Assembly (NCBI RefSeq): GCF_050948215.1
Contig: NC_135151.1
Span: forward strand, 12,750,220 to 12,814,219
Direction of reading: 5' to 3'
Source of the DNA: Halictus rubicundus
Lineage: Eukaryota; Arthropoda; Insecta; Hymenoptera; Halictidae
Length of the DNA: 64,000 bases
Below, one piece after another: positions 48,241-59,119 of the stretch. A program made the translations under genes and the position numbers. Below the pieces are notes generated by a model, which searched no databases, was not told where the DNA came from, and saw only the letters and a list, made by a program, of their open reading frames with translations. Each line of letters opens with the position of its first letter. Position 1 is the stretch's first letter.

Positions 48241-50278
48241 TAGATTACACGAGAAGGTTTTAAAGAACGAACGGCGGAGATGCAATTGTGCAATATGAAA
48301 GTATCAGGTAGGCGAGCGAAATTGTTTTATTGTGTATGTCCCAGGAGCGTGTAAGTTTTAAAACGCCATTGTCAGCGATACTGTCGCGGCTAAACGAATT
48401 TATTCGGGAGCAATATATTTCCCCCGTAACACGGTAGAAAGCCGCACGGAGTTCACGTTCTGCTGCGGACCAGAAGCGTTTTATTATTATACATTATATC
48501 GTGGCTCGATGTACGTAACATGTGCGCTTAATCTCTCAGTATATCAGCAATAATGGGCCCGAAACTGAAAGGGATACGGCGCTCTGTAAATCTCTCTTGA
48601 AATCCCATATAAACGACCAAGATGCTATCCAGGACCTATCCCCGAGCAAATGTTCGCTGAATCCACTGGTTGATCGTTTAATAACTTTCTCGGCGGCCAT
48701 TTGATAGCCGTGTAATCTTATATCGACGTTATTGTCAGCTATCATAATTGTCCGAGCAATTGTGTACCGTCAGAAAGGAGTAATCTCAGAATATGAACGA
48801 TTTGTAGGATCCGTCGTCAGAACTTATTCCACTTGTATTTATTGCTCTCCCAGGATAATAGCATTTTCAATCAGGAGTTTCTGTGTCATTGAGTTTCCAT
48901 TGGACACTGTGATATCCGAAGCACGGTCTAAATTAATCACAATTGGTATCGTTACGGTTTCGTATTAGCAATTGAGGCTGTGTGTACGTGTAATATATTA
49001 GTACACTGCACAAATCTTCGTGAATTATATTAATTTTAAAGTTATAAAGAACAATGGCTAAAAAAGAGCAATTTTGTTATTGGTGAACATTTTTCAATAA
49101 AACAATTACGAGATACTCCCTGAAGTATGCTGTTTAAAGTACGGAAAAAGGTTTTGTTCAAAGTCTCACAGTTTCCGAGAAAAAAATTCCCGGACTTGAC
49201 CTGGCCCAAAGATTCTCTCGCAGTCATTATTTTCGAACTGGAACTCGGACGGAGTTTTCGAATGAACGGGTTGAACTTGTAATGGTGAAAATCGGTGCGA
49301 TCTCCGGTCGGTTTCCGAAATAACGAAGACCCGGACGCCCGGGAGCCCATGGAGGATCGGCACCGAGGAAACTTGAAGGCTCACGCAACGCTTCAGGTGG
49401 TCTAATGTCTTATCGATGGTAAATGTAACTCGGATAAGCATCCGAACTTTCCGGTATTAATCGCCAGGTGGCACGTGATGGATGCGATAGCGCTCCAGAA
49501 GGCTCGGATACTCCGCACGGTGTGTGCCGCGTCGGAGAGGGCCCTAATTACAATACCGATGGCCTACCGTCTAACGTTATACCTATATTCAGGCGAGCGT
49601 GTTATTAATCGCCAATTACTCAACCCGGATCTAATCTAATCCGAGGTTTCAAACTCGAAAGTCATTGGCGAAAGCTCCGGCGCCCGGTGATAGGATAACG
49701 GGCTGCTCGCGCGGTAACTTTGGATTTCCATTAAGGGGTTGCCAGCTCGGGAGGATCGGAGTCGCGCGGTCTCTGGCCGATTCTTCGGGGAAACCTTCGG
49801 CGAAACCTTCGGCGAAACCTTCGGGGAACACCGATTACAACGGGCTGCCACGGGGTGTACAACTTTCTGCTCTAACGGAGGCACCGATGCCCGTGAAATT
49901 TCCGACGGTGATCTTGACAATGATCGGACGACGGGCCAATCTTCGCTCGCAACGCTAACGAGGGCCGACGGATTACCGTCAGTTTTCCGAAGTTTCGCGG
50001 TTCGAACCAGATAGTCGGCTTCCCGGCCGTGTATATCGCAGAGACACGGATTAATTTACGCGAGTAACTAAACCCGACGGGCCAACCGGAAATTCGAGAC
50101 ACGTGGGGCAACCCGGAATCGGCGATGTTTCAGCGTAATTTTAGTGTTCGGGAATTGGTACACGAGAAATTCAGATTTTCTTCTCCTGCTAGTTATTCGT
50201 TCTGTCTATTCGATTTCGTTTTCGTTTTGCACCATGGAACTGTGAGTAGGCTGATGTAGATCAGTGTCTAGGTTGAAT
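48241..50278. other. non-coding stretch, no gene recognised
   Basis: I see no gene. 49640-50110 is CpG-rich with several overlapping open frames on both strands around the 12-bp minisatellite. Confidence 0.5.
49783..49830 (+). repeat. 12-bp minisatellite, 4 units
   Basis: CTTCGGGGAAAC, CTTCGGCGAAAC, CTTCGGCGAAAC and CTTCGGGGAACA follow one another without gaps. The period is a multiple of three, so open frames survive on both strands and read as Pro/Ser/Lys or Phe/Glu/Gly repeats. Each unit holds a TTCGG/CCGAA-type inverted element. Confidence 0.95.
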
Positions 50279-50282
50279 TTAA

Positions 50283-50499
50283 CACTAGAACTACCGAGTA
50301 ATAAATACGACTGATGTACATTGCTTTGTAATAATGACAAGACTACATCTATTCGAACCTCATACCATTTTTATTCCAACGTGTGCTCCAATAAAGAAGT
50401 TCAGTCAAAAATGTCTGATGAAAACATTTTTATCATTTCAGTAATTGTGAAAGAAATAATTAGGAACCAGTCATTTTGACTGGTTCGGTAGTTCTAGTG
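50283..50499 (+). mobile_element. TTAA-flanked miniature element, family T1, copy 2
   Basis: Exact TTAA flanks (50279-50282 and 50500-50503) enclose 217 bp with a perfect 13-bp TIR: CACTAGAACTACC at the left and its complement at the right. A perfect 19-base palindrome, ACCAGTCATTTTGACTGGT, lies at 50466-50484, about 15 bases inside the right end, the counterpart of the palindrome next to the left end of the inverted copy at 20001. PiggyBac carries a 13-bp terminal repeat and a 19-bp subterminal repeat, so the layout is reminiscent, though here the 19-mer is a single-ended palindrome. Confidence 0.9.
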
Positions 50500-50551
50500 T
50501 TAATTTGCAGGTTACTGTCAAATAATGCCACCAGTAATGCTGTATATTTTT

Positions 50552-50888
50552 CGTATTTCAGTTTTATGGCATATGCTTTATGGTAATGCATTAAGAGTTG
50601 AAAATCAGATATATATCCTTTATATTGTCCCCAATAGTACATTGTACCATTTTTATAGTACAACTTTTATGGTACTGCATTTATTATCCTTTAATGGTAC
50701 ATTGTACCATTTTTATGGCACATTTTTTATGGTGACGCATTTAAGGTTCGAAAATCAAATATGTATCCTTTATATTTCCCGTTAATGGTACATTATACCA
50801 TTTTTATGGTACACTTTTTTTATGGTAATGCATGTAAGGGTTGAAAATCAAATATGAATCCTCTATCTTCTTCGTTGACGGCACATTG
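50552..50888 (+). repeat. tandem array, period about 90 bp
   Basis: ATGGTAATGCAT-like blocks recur at about 50580, 50669, 50729 and 50823, each followed (except the second) by TTGAAAATCAAATAT and ATCCTTTATATT. The palindrome TGGTACATTGTACCA occurs between units. Spacings of 89, 60 and 94 show that one unit lost the central 30 bases. The array sits just 50 bp beyond a TTAA element. Confidence 0.88.
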
Positions 50889-51285
50889 GAACCACTCTTT
50901 AAAAACCCGTGCACATAAAGAAGAGAAAATGGTTCAGGTTTCCACACATTCAGCTACGAGGGTGTGTATCTTGTAACCAATTTCAGAATCATCGAGCCAA
51001 CGGTTCAGCATCCCCCATTTCCATGCGACTGACACGTTTTCCGACTGAAATCCTGCGCACCGAGTAGAAAAATGATCGAGCAGGCTACACTGAAGATGCA
51101 GCGAGCTTTTGAAAAGGGCGTTTTCAAGTTGCGCCATTTCGCGTACAAAAATGTTAGCCGAGATTCGTTTCGCTTGTCGGGCGTGACGTCGCGAAACCGA
51201 GCGTTTTTGCCTTTTTGTAAGAAGCCGCGTCAAATTTTCCGCGCCTGAGAATGTTTTCTCTGTCGAGCAGAGAAAGAAAGAGAAA

Positions 51286-51315
51286 GAGGGGGATGGGGGA
51301 GGGGGAGGGGGAGGG
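51286..51315 (+). repeat. G-run cluster, quadruplex-capable
   Basis: Four or more runs of three to five G separated by A or AT (GGGGGATGGGGGAGGGGGAG, then another GGGGG and a GGG). The spacing of the runs fits the standard intramolecular G-quadruplex pattern. Function unknown. Confidence 0.8.
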
Positions 51316-53070
51316 AGCACGGTAAAATTTATGCGTGTCCGCTTATGACGTACAAGCTCGTTACATTTTATCCCGACTTCTTCTAGCCGGGGGTACGTGG
51401 AAAAACAAAGGGCGTGCCAGGACAAGCCGCCTTCAGAATCGCCCGCTGTAATTCCCGGGACAAGTTTCGAGTTTCTAAAGAAAGAATCTCTTGATTGTTC
51501 CGCGAAGTATTGTCCCGAAACTCGTTTCGCTGCGTCGCCGCGGATGAAAAACGGTCCCAGGTAATGAGGGTCGAAGTTGCCCGGGAATAAAATAAACTGT
51601 CGCGAGTCCGGGAAAACTACTGATCGCCCGGGCGAGCATTAACGTAACTTCGCGAAATTGTTATCGAGTTTTAATTGAGATTTCGTAACGATCCATCTGC
51701 GCGCCACCACCGTCCCCTCCCCGTTCCCCCTTGCCCTCCCCCGAAACCAGTGATCGCCGCTCATCGAGACCCGTAATTAGACTTCACCGTTTCCGTTCCC
51801 CGTGTTTGAATTGCGCGAACTTCGCAGACCCGATACCTAATAATTGTATCAATTCTAAAACCGTTCTGAATGCCTCGACCTCGACTTTCAACCGGCGAAA
51901 CACCGACCGCTATATTTACACACCACTTTCCGCTGAAATCACAATCACTCCCTTATGTCCCCGCCCTCCGTTGCATCAAATAATATTTATTTAGATTAAC
52001 GTAAGAAAAACAGAAGTTCTCGACGGGCTGAATAGATTTCTCGTATCCGAAGCACTTTTACATTTTATTGCCGTGCCACTAGACTCGAGCTGAACTTTAA
52101 CGTTCAAAATCAATTTTCCTAATAATTAGGCTTTTGATGATAGAAATTGACAGAACTGTTCGAGATTAATGTATATTATTACGTGAATTTTCTCTAGTTT
52201 ATATTTCATGGGGTTGACATTCAATAAATTCACCTCGTAGCATCAAGGGAGCCACCTAGGAGGGAAAAACGATTGTCCTGGTTAATTAATCAAGAGAGGG
52301 CCTCTATTAAATACCTCAGGTGTCTCGAGAGGCTCTAATACAGAGCTATTCGGGCTACAAAGCCGGCAAAGCAGGGGTTGCGGGTTGCGGGGGATGCGAT
52401 TCGAAAAGCACGCGATAATTGATAGCTAAATGGCATCTCATTCCGGAACGAGTAACACCGTCGCTAACTCAGTCGGTCTGTTCTGTGATCGTGCTCTGTC
52501 AATCAGACGACTCAGTCACGTGGATAAAATACGTCTCTCTTGCTCTCATGTGCCTCTCTCTCTCTCTCTATCTATCTGGCCATGCTCTCTGTCTCTCTCC
52601 CGTTTAATCGATTCACACTCTAGAAGACAAGGCGAATTTAGCGGCGGGTGGCAATGAGAGGTGAGAGAACCGACGGCGGGAGCTGGTTGGCAGTGACTAG
52701 CCCTTAGCACCCCCCGAGTAGCAGGCAGCTGGTGCTCCGTCGCTGATTGGTAGTAGCAATTAACGTCCGGTCCTGATCTAACGGCTCTCTGCTGCGCACC
52801 AACACGGAAACTGGTCGGGCTACATAGATCATTGTTGCGCGAGATGCCATGGTTAGAGGAACTCCGTCAGTTCGTGATGCACGAGGAAGCTGCGGTTTCA
52901 ATAGATGCCTGAACGTTGTAGCGGATTAGCATACTGGCTGAGACCACAGAGGAAACTGGGTTAGGTTTTAGGAAGCATCGCTACCATGTATCCCAGACGA
53001 GGTTATCTCGAAGGAGGGAGGAAAGGATACCGAGAGGAGAAAGGACCTAGACGTTCTCACAAGATAGATA

Positions 53071-53073
<3 letters not shown>

Positions 53074-53133
<60 letters not shown>
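53074..53133. repeat. (GA)30 microsatellite
   Basis: A 60-base uninterrupted GA run, the longest simple repeat of the window, preceded by TAGA repeats (53062-53073). A CT-rich tract of opposite strand sense lies 500 bp to the left (52553-52576). Confidence 0.97.
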
Positions 53134-53136
<3 letters not shown>

Positions 53137-53633
53137 TGCCTTGTCAGTGGATAACGAAGCCTTTTGCCGAAATTTCCCTTCAGGCGAGGGAAGACGCTGA
53201 TACGGACCACCCCACCGACACGTCCGGAATCTTCATGATGAAGTCCTTTCACGGTGACCTTGTCTAACGCTCTCTAGAACCCTCTCCGGACCCGGCGACT
53301 TTCCGCCCCGGCATTATTCTCCTCCTCTGCTAAAGAAGGGAGACGCCTCCTCCGACTCCAGAGATTTATTGAAAGTATTTGGAACGTGACGATTATCCCG
53401 ATAATTGAATGTTGGATTTTGTCCTCGCCAGGAAAGGGTCCGAGATCGTTTCGGGGGCTTACAGCCTCCTGGAGGAATAAAGAATGCTTAATCAGCGACG
53501 CGCGGACTCTAAAATCAATCCTTACGAGGCGGAATCCACTTTTGTTCCCGGGAAATGGGTCCCGAGGCTTTGTAGGCTCGGAACGAGAGACTTACGAGTT
53601 GCTGCCTAGTAGCTAGACTACGTTTACAACAAA

Positions 53634-53653
53634 TTAACCGCTTGCACTCGAAG
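53634..53653 (+). mobile_element. left-end fragment of a T3-like TTAA element
   Basis: TTAACCGCTTGCACTCGAAG resembles the left end of the element at 36731 (TTAACCCCTTGCACTG). Only about 65 bp follow before another miniature element begins at 53699, so this is a truncated end, possibly cut by that insertion. Confidence 0.5.
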
Positions 53654-53698
53654 CTACTATAACTCTAAAACCAAACATTTCTTCTCTAGAACCAAATA

Positions 53699-53878
53699 CA
53701 CTGATTTCTCTGTATATGTCGCCAAGACTTGGATGATAAACGTCACGGAATGATCTCGAGAAGCTCGAGAGGCCTCGTACGCCGAGGAGTGTAAACATAA
53801 CACGGCTCGGGTATGTCTCCTGAACGATACACGACGCTGGCAAGACCCGTGTTGTTGACATATATCGAGAATTCACTG
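53699..53878. mobile_element. Tc1/mariner-like miniature element, second family, copy 2
   Basis: TA flanks are present on both sides (53697-53698 and 53879-53880). The ends CACTGATTTCTCTGTATATG and, in reverse complement, CAGTGAATTCTCGATATATG give an imperfect TIR. The 180 bp interior matches the copy at 23641-23807 over most of its length, with a different stretch in the middle (GGCTCGGGTATGTCTCC). Non-coding. Confidence 0.87.
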
Positions 53879-53891
53879 TATTTCCATTATA

Positions 53892-55264
53892 CAGAGTGTT
53901 AAAAAAAATTCAATATTTATATGGTACACACTGTGCTGAGTAAAACAGCCTGAGTAAACGTAGGTCGAAAGGTCAACCGTATCTGAGATATAAACATTTG
54001 TAAGGAATTCGAGCGACCGCGGCCCATGCGGGCCACAGCAGGGTACCGTGGACCGGCCAAGGGCGCAGTTTATGATTACGGTGCGGACGTGACTTCAGGC
54101 TGTTTTTGAGATTTAGCGGAACTTTCTGTTTTATGATAAATTGTTAGAGACTTCGTATTTTACCTAAAGACAGCCGTTGACTGGTCCTAGGTAGGCGACG
54201 AGAATTCGGGGCGAGGGTACCTTAAGGCGGTGGCCCCGCCGTGCATCCCCTCCATAACTCCGTACGCGTACACGAGATTTGCAAGGGTACGGGAGGCCCG
54301 CTCTCATTTGTTAACAATGCAAAAATAGTACTGTTCTGTAGTCAAAATCGCTAGATAAAAGTTCAATCTAGGGTGGAAAGGTCCTCAGAAGTCCTACTTT
54401 TGCGTTTTTTAGCCGTAATTTGCAATATTCAGCAGCATACTGCTTGTCGAGTGACATTATCGTAAATATCGAGAGATTCAGAGCTCGTATGGAGTTCGTA
54501 GGACCTTTCCTAAATTACGGCTAAAAAACGCAAAAGTAGGACTTCTTAGGACCTTTCCACCCTAGATTGAACTTTTATCTAGCGATTTTGACTACAGAAC
54601 AGTACTATTTTTGCATTGTTAACAAATGAGAGCGGGCCTCCCGTACCCTTGCAAATCTCGTGTACGCGTACGGAGTTAGGGAGGGGATGCACGGCGGGGC
54701 CACCGCCTTAATGAACTGGTCAGTTTCCCTCACCCTGTCGCCTCTTGGAGGGAGTACATTACTATTAAGACACTTACGATTGGTTTTCTGAAAGTAACCG
54801 CCTACAATGCGAAAACCTTTAAAAGGTGGAGCAGAGGAGAAATGGAGGTTGTCGTGACGCGCACGAGGGTAACCTCTAGTTTCTTGTTGTAAAATAAACA
54901 TATTTATGAAATCCTGGTCTATCTGTTCCGTCATACTTACACATTTTTGTCTGTTAACATCACGATTCATTTACTAGTGGCCTTTTGATATTTACAGAAG
55001 ATTTTCCACGTGTCCTCCTTCCTCGGATACACAACTGACTGATTCCGGATGAAATCAACTGTCGGCACTTGAAGGACATTCAGAACGCGGTTTATATACT
55101 CTGAAGTAAGCATCGCATGCGATGGAAGTAAGTAAGCTGATCATAATGCTAGCAAACAAAAATATGTTCATATCTCAGAAACGTTTACTGAGGCCTTTTT
55201 ACTCAGCACAGAGTGTTCTATACACCATACAAATATTGAATGGTTTTTTTTTTCTAACTAGGTG
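53892..55264. mobile_element. 1.37 kb inverted-repeat element, host of the foldback
   Basis: The left terminus (53892 to about 54003) and right terminus (about 55150-55264) are inverted copies. Shared words: TTCAATATTT.TATGGT, CTGTGCTGAGTAAAA, AGTAAACG and TCTGAGATAT.AACAT, with their complements on the right. TA precedes the left end (53890-53891). The arms are ~110 bp and clearly diverged, so the insertion is old. The interior carries a younger 482 bp element (54226-54707) and the perfect palindrome CATCGCATGCGATG (55111-55124). After removing the inner element, about 890 bp remain, too little for a full transposase; I recognise no transposase fragment on either strand. Confidence 0.78.
54226..54707. 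mobile_element. near-perfect TTAA foldback element
   Basis: Exact TTAA flanks (54222-54225 and 54708-54711) enclose 482 bp. The left arm (54226-54421) and right arm (54512-54707) are 196 bp each and, compared base by base, differ at only two positions (near 54254/54679 and 54386/54547). The 90 bp loop holds GTAGGACCTTTCC, a reduced echo of an arm motif. The arm starts GGCGGTGGCCCCGCC, itself a 5-bp-stem hairpin. There is no coding frame; a transcript would form a ~196 bp duplex. TTAA target choice suggests piggyBac-type mobilisation, and arm identity suggests recent birth or gene conversion between arms. Unrelated in sequence to families T1-T3. Confidence 0.93.
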
Positions 55265-55870
55265 TGTCTTCGCTTGGAATGCACAATGGCATGAGCAAAA
55301 ATTGAACAGTTTATCCTATACCTTCATCGAGCAAGATCGTCGGAGTTTTCGTACCGCGACGTTACCTGAACGTATTAATACGGCGAAACAATCGTTCGTT
55401 CAGGGAACGAAACGGAGGCCCCATTAACGAACAGTCCCGCGAACGACGACGCTGCCGGTCGTCAGCTGACGTTAACGCGAAATACGCGATCGCAAAAAGC
55501 TCCGTCACAATTAACGTCGAACGGAATCGCTGGAACTTCAAATACGGGTCGGAAAACGCTGAAAGACCGACGACGCGACGCTTTTACCGGCTACGCTCTA
55601 ATACCGTTTGAAATTCGTTCCGGCAGACCAGAAGTTAGGAAATCACCATTTCTTTTTTTTCTCTCTTCTCTCTCTCTCTCTCTCTGTCTCTCACTAACTC
55701 ACTCTGTCTGTTTCTTTCTCCCTCAGTTTTTTCAGAGCCCGGTTCATGGTAGTTTTAACCCGGTTCGTACTAACGAGCAAACACGGCACCCGCTCGTTCG
55801 TATGCAATCGTCTGACCCACTGACATGTCCTGGATGAAAGTGTCGGTGCGCGCGCGTTCGAGAGAAAGAT

Positions 55871-55921
<51 letters not shown>

Positions 55922-56539
55922 TTGTAGGAGACGATGGTGGCCTGGCTGCCATGCCGTCGGGCTTCGATAATGACGACAGTGCCCTGGGAAGGCGAGCTTA
56001 ACCAGCAGCCAGATATCGAACGAGTTAACGATACGTTAACGATTCCTGACCCCGGCGTCATCTACTCGCGCGTGGCCAACAGAACCCAGGAACAAAGATA
56101 ACGTGAACTGCGGCTGATAACACCGGCCCGGGGATTAGAGGTCGCCGCCTGACGTGCCGATAAGGAATGCATTGACATTTTGCAGTAGCCTGCCAACCGC
56201 CGCTACCCACGCCCGCCTGGCGAAACCTTGCATTTACGTCGAATAATCGAATTTCCACCGGGCTCTCTTGCATGCTCCAAGTTACACCAGCCCCGTCTCA
56301 AAGGGAATATTCAACTTCTGACTTTCCGAACTTGCTGCTAGAGTCCTGCTCGAAAAAGCGTTGCAACGATGCTTTGGAAATGATAACGGATGTTTGTGAC
56401 TGGTCCTGGTTCTAGAACCAGCGGCGATTTGATTTTAATCCTTTTGATGTCTTCTGAGGTGCCTGTAGGGGATGCTAACACTCGGAAATATGGCGGCGCC
56501 CTTGCCTGCCCGAAACGCTTAAAATCGCTTAACTTTAAA
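55265..56539. other. non-coding stretch, no gene recognised
   Basis: I see no gene. 55340-55620 is CpG-rich. Open frames near 55744-56061 cross the GA tract. A CT-rich tract lies at 55661-55720. Confidence 0.5.
55875..55918. repeat. (AG)22 microsatellite
   Basis: A 44-base uninterrupted AG run. A CT tract of opposite sense (55667-55685) lies about 200 bp upstream. Confidence 0.97.
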
Positions 56540-56671
56540 CACACGCACAACTTTTGACAAACTGATCTCCTAGCATTGAAACTTGAATTTTCGGCATTTT
56601 CTCGCCAAAATCTGCAGGATTACGTAAAAGAGAGTTGAAAATTTCTGTTTTCCTGAAGTAAAGTTTAGCCG
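56540..56671 (+). repeat. REP-A dispersed repeat, solo copy
   Basis: It starts ACACGCACAACTTTTGAC, passes CCTAGCATTGAAACTTGAAT and GGCATTTTCTCGCC, and ends CTGAAGTAAAGTTTAGCC. Same orientation as the copies at 14575, 32080 and 39499. No left arm within several hundred bases. Confidence 0.82.
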
Positions 56672-58006
56672 AAATATTCCTAATCCTCTTAAAATTTGTG
56701 AACAATTTTCAAGTATTTGGTTTGCGATTGAAACGATGACGCAATCGATGCCATGGAGAGCAGCGTCTTTAAATCCTAGGACATCATGAAAAGATGCTTC
56801 TACTTTAAGTAATGTATTGTACGAAAGAATTTTCAACAATGTGGAGCAGAAATTCGGGTCAAAACGCGACGGCATAATTTAAGCCTTAAAGGGCAAAGTG
56901 GCAGAGTCTTTAGCCCCTGTCTAGCGTGCAACGAAGTTGCCATATTCTAAAGAACTTCATACGTGTGAACTAGAGTGCGTAATTGTTGCGTTTAATTACA
57001 CCGGTTAGCGTGTGTGTAATTACAGTCGGTAGGGGACCGCTTATCAGATTCCGGTCGTTTTATAAATTACACGATACGGTGAAGTGTCTTTGTCTACAAT
57101 TTTTTTCCGTCGCAACACAGTTTTTTTTTCTCGATCGTGTGTTTTACGCGCTATCGTAACGCACTATGTCAAAACGTTTGCCCTATTAAACGACACCGGT
57201 TAGGCTCTCGCTTCGGATCAAAGCTAGGCGACGGTCGATTAGTTTCATTCATTAGCAGCCGTGGCATTAAAACGTTAACACCGCGGCTGTTCGCTTTGTA
57301 CGAAACACACTTCGCTCGCTCTGGCCACATCCATCATTCGCTCGCGCGAGGAGTAATTAGGGTCGTCAATTTTTCGGCCGGGGTTCGCGCGAGGGTCGAG
57401 GCGTGACACGTGATCCGAACCGCTTGGTACGTGACTATTAATAAACTTGAAAACATCGTTTTTGAAAGTTTAGATTGGTATCTAGGGACTAAGACACCGC
57501 CGTGCGCTGTCTGTCATACACGAGCTCGTTAGCCACTGACTTATTACTCGCTCTCTCCTTTTCTGCATGAGCACCACACTTCGTTAGAAACTTTCTAGCT
57601 GCGCCCGTCTTCCCTTTTCCCTTCGCTGGTATCCTAATTCGTTGGGATATGTTGACGCAGTTAATCCTGCGATCGTTAGGTCGCGGTGTTTAATCAAGTT
57701 TCTTTCGTAAGTGATTCACAAACAGGAGATTACAATTGTAGTTGGGGAAACTTTGGGCCCACCAAAAGTGATTTAACTGCGAGGATAGGAGACCTTCGTA
57801 GTCTTCACGGTGCAATAAGAAACAACGTGAATACGGAATGGGATGATGTTTTGTGAAAGGTTTACTGCTCCGAGACTGAGTTTCAATATTTCACCAGTGT
57901 CTGGACTAGGGATCTTTATGCTAACGCCGACTCTTCCAGAGTAATCTGAGAGTATTCTGGGAGAGAAGAGTCAGAAATATTTGTTTCGAAAATGAATTTT
58001 CATATA
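56672..58006. other. non-coding stretch, no gene recognised
   Basis: I see no gene. 57200-57400 is mildly CpG-rich, with an 89-codon frame that I do not recognise. Confidence 0.5.
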
Positions 58007-58575
58007 CAGGGTGTTCGCGATAATTTGTACCAGCGTTTTTTTTTCGTAAAAGGTAAACATTAGAAAAAAACCGAAGAGGAGGTGGTTGTAGTATATTTTA
58101 CTAGCAATTTTGTATTTTTAATATTTTTCTAGAGACAAAGGTGACCTTCATTTTTTTTTAAATGGATTGCTACATATTTGTTCTACATATTTGTTCAAAT
58201 GTAAAGGGATATTGTCTTTTCAAAACATAAACTTTTACATAGTCAGCGGAAGTCACATTGAACACGAGATGTAGTCTTGTCACAACAACATACTAGTAAA
58301 TACAATATTACGAAATTTTAAATCTATTTCTTTTATTTCTGCCCTTGTATGACCCTGAAGACCATAGTATACTATATGGTTCAAGTCGACGCAGTGTCCG
58401 TTTTCATATGACGTAAGCAAATATGTAGCATTCCATTAAAAAAAAATGAAGGTCACCTTTGTCTCTAGAAAAATATTAAAAATACAAAAAAATTGAGATA
58501 CTCCTCTTCGGTGTTTTCTAATGTTTATCTTTTACGAAAAAAGAAACGCTGGTACAAATTATCGCGAACACCCTG
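58007..58575. mobile_element. long-armed mariner-type miniature element
   Basis: The ends are CAGGGTGTTCGCGATAATTT at 58007 and its exact complement ending at 58575. The arms extend inward for about 158-174 bp, sharing GTACCAGCGTTT, TTTTACGAAAA-type sequence, the CCGAAGAGGA/TCCTCTTCGG block, AATATTTTTCTAGAGACAAA, GGTGACCTTCAT and CTACATATTTG. The left arm has about 20 extra bases near 58080. The core holds CCATAGTATACTATATGG, nearly palindromic. There is no coding frame. CAGGGTGTTC is typical of insect mariner/Tc1-like ends, but the flanks are not matching TA pairs, so superfamily is inferred only. Confidence 0.88.
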
Positions 58576-59067
58576 CATGTGTTCATCTCGTATACTAAGT
58601 GTACCGTTTTAATTTGCTTGAAAATCTGCAGTCAAGAAATCATGGACCACAACGATGTTCGAGGCACCGAAGCTAGCCAGAAAAATCTATAAAAGCGATC
58701 GGCCGGTGCTCCCTACTCGGTAATATCCATTGTAGGGTCGATCAAAAGAATGTCTGCGAAGGCGCGAAAGTTATGAGAACACTTCGGTCTCGGCCTAGTA
58801 CCCATTCACAAGGTATAACGCGTGGATGGAGGTATCAGCATCGACGGTTGCTGTTTCAGCTGTTTACAAGTGCCGCGAATACCCGCCCCGTCGGCTCGCT
58901 TTTGACCTGGTCTGCCGTTCCGTTAAGCCGTAGAGCAAAGGATTAGGTCTACAGCGCGGAAGTCACCAGCAAGCACCCTTCCCACCTCTTCCCACCCCCT
59001 TTCCACCCCCTCTTTATCTCGGTGAACCTGCGTTCCACCACTCCCACGCACGAATAAAGGCATGCAC

Positions 59068-59070
<3 letters not shown>

Positions 59071-59119
<49 letters not shown>

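Larger units (their letters stand above)
50889..53633. other. non-coding stretch, no gene recognised
   Basis: I see no gene; the 163-codon minus frame (50934-51425) crosses the G-rich tract and is rejected. 51440-51730 is CpG-rich. CT and GA tracts lie at 52553-52576 and 53074-53133. Confidence 0.5.

Noticed and set aside
54605..54970. 121-codon minus-strand frame as a transposase remnant
   Set aside because: It crosses the TTAA junction of the inserted foldback element, so it cannot be an ancestral coding frame, and no transposase motif is visible.
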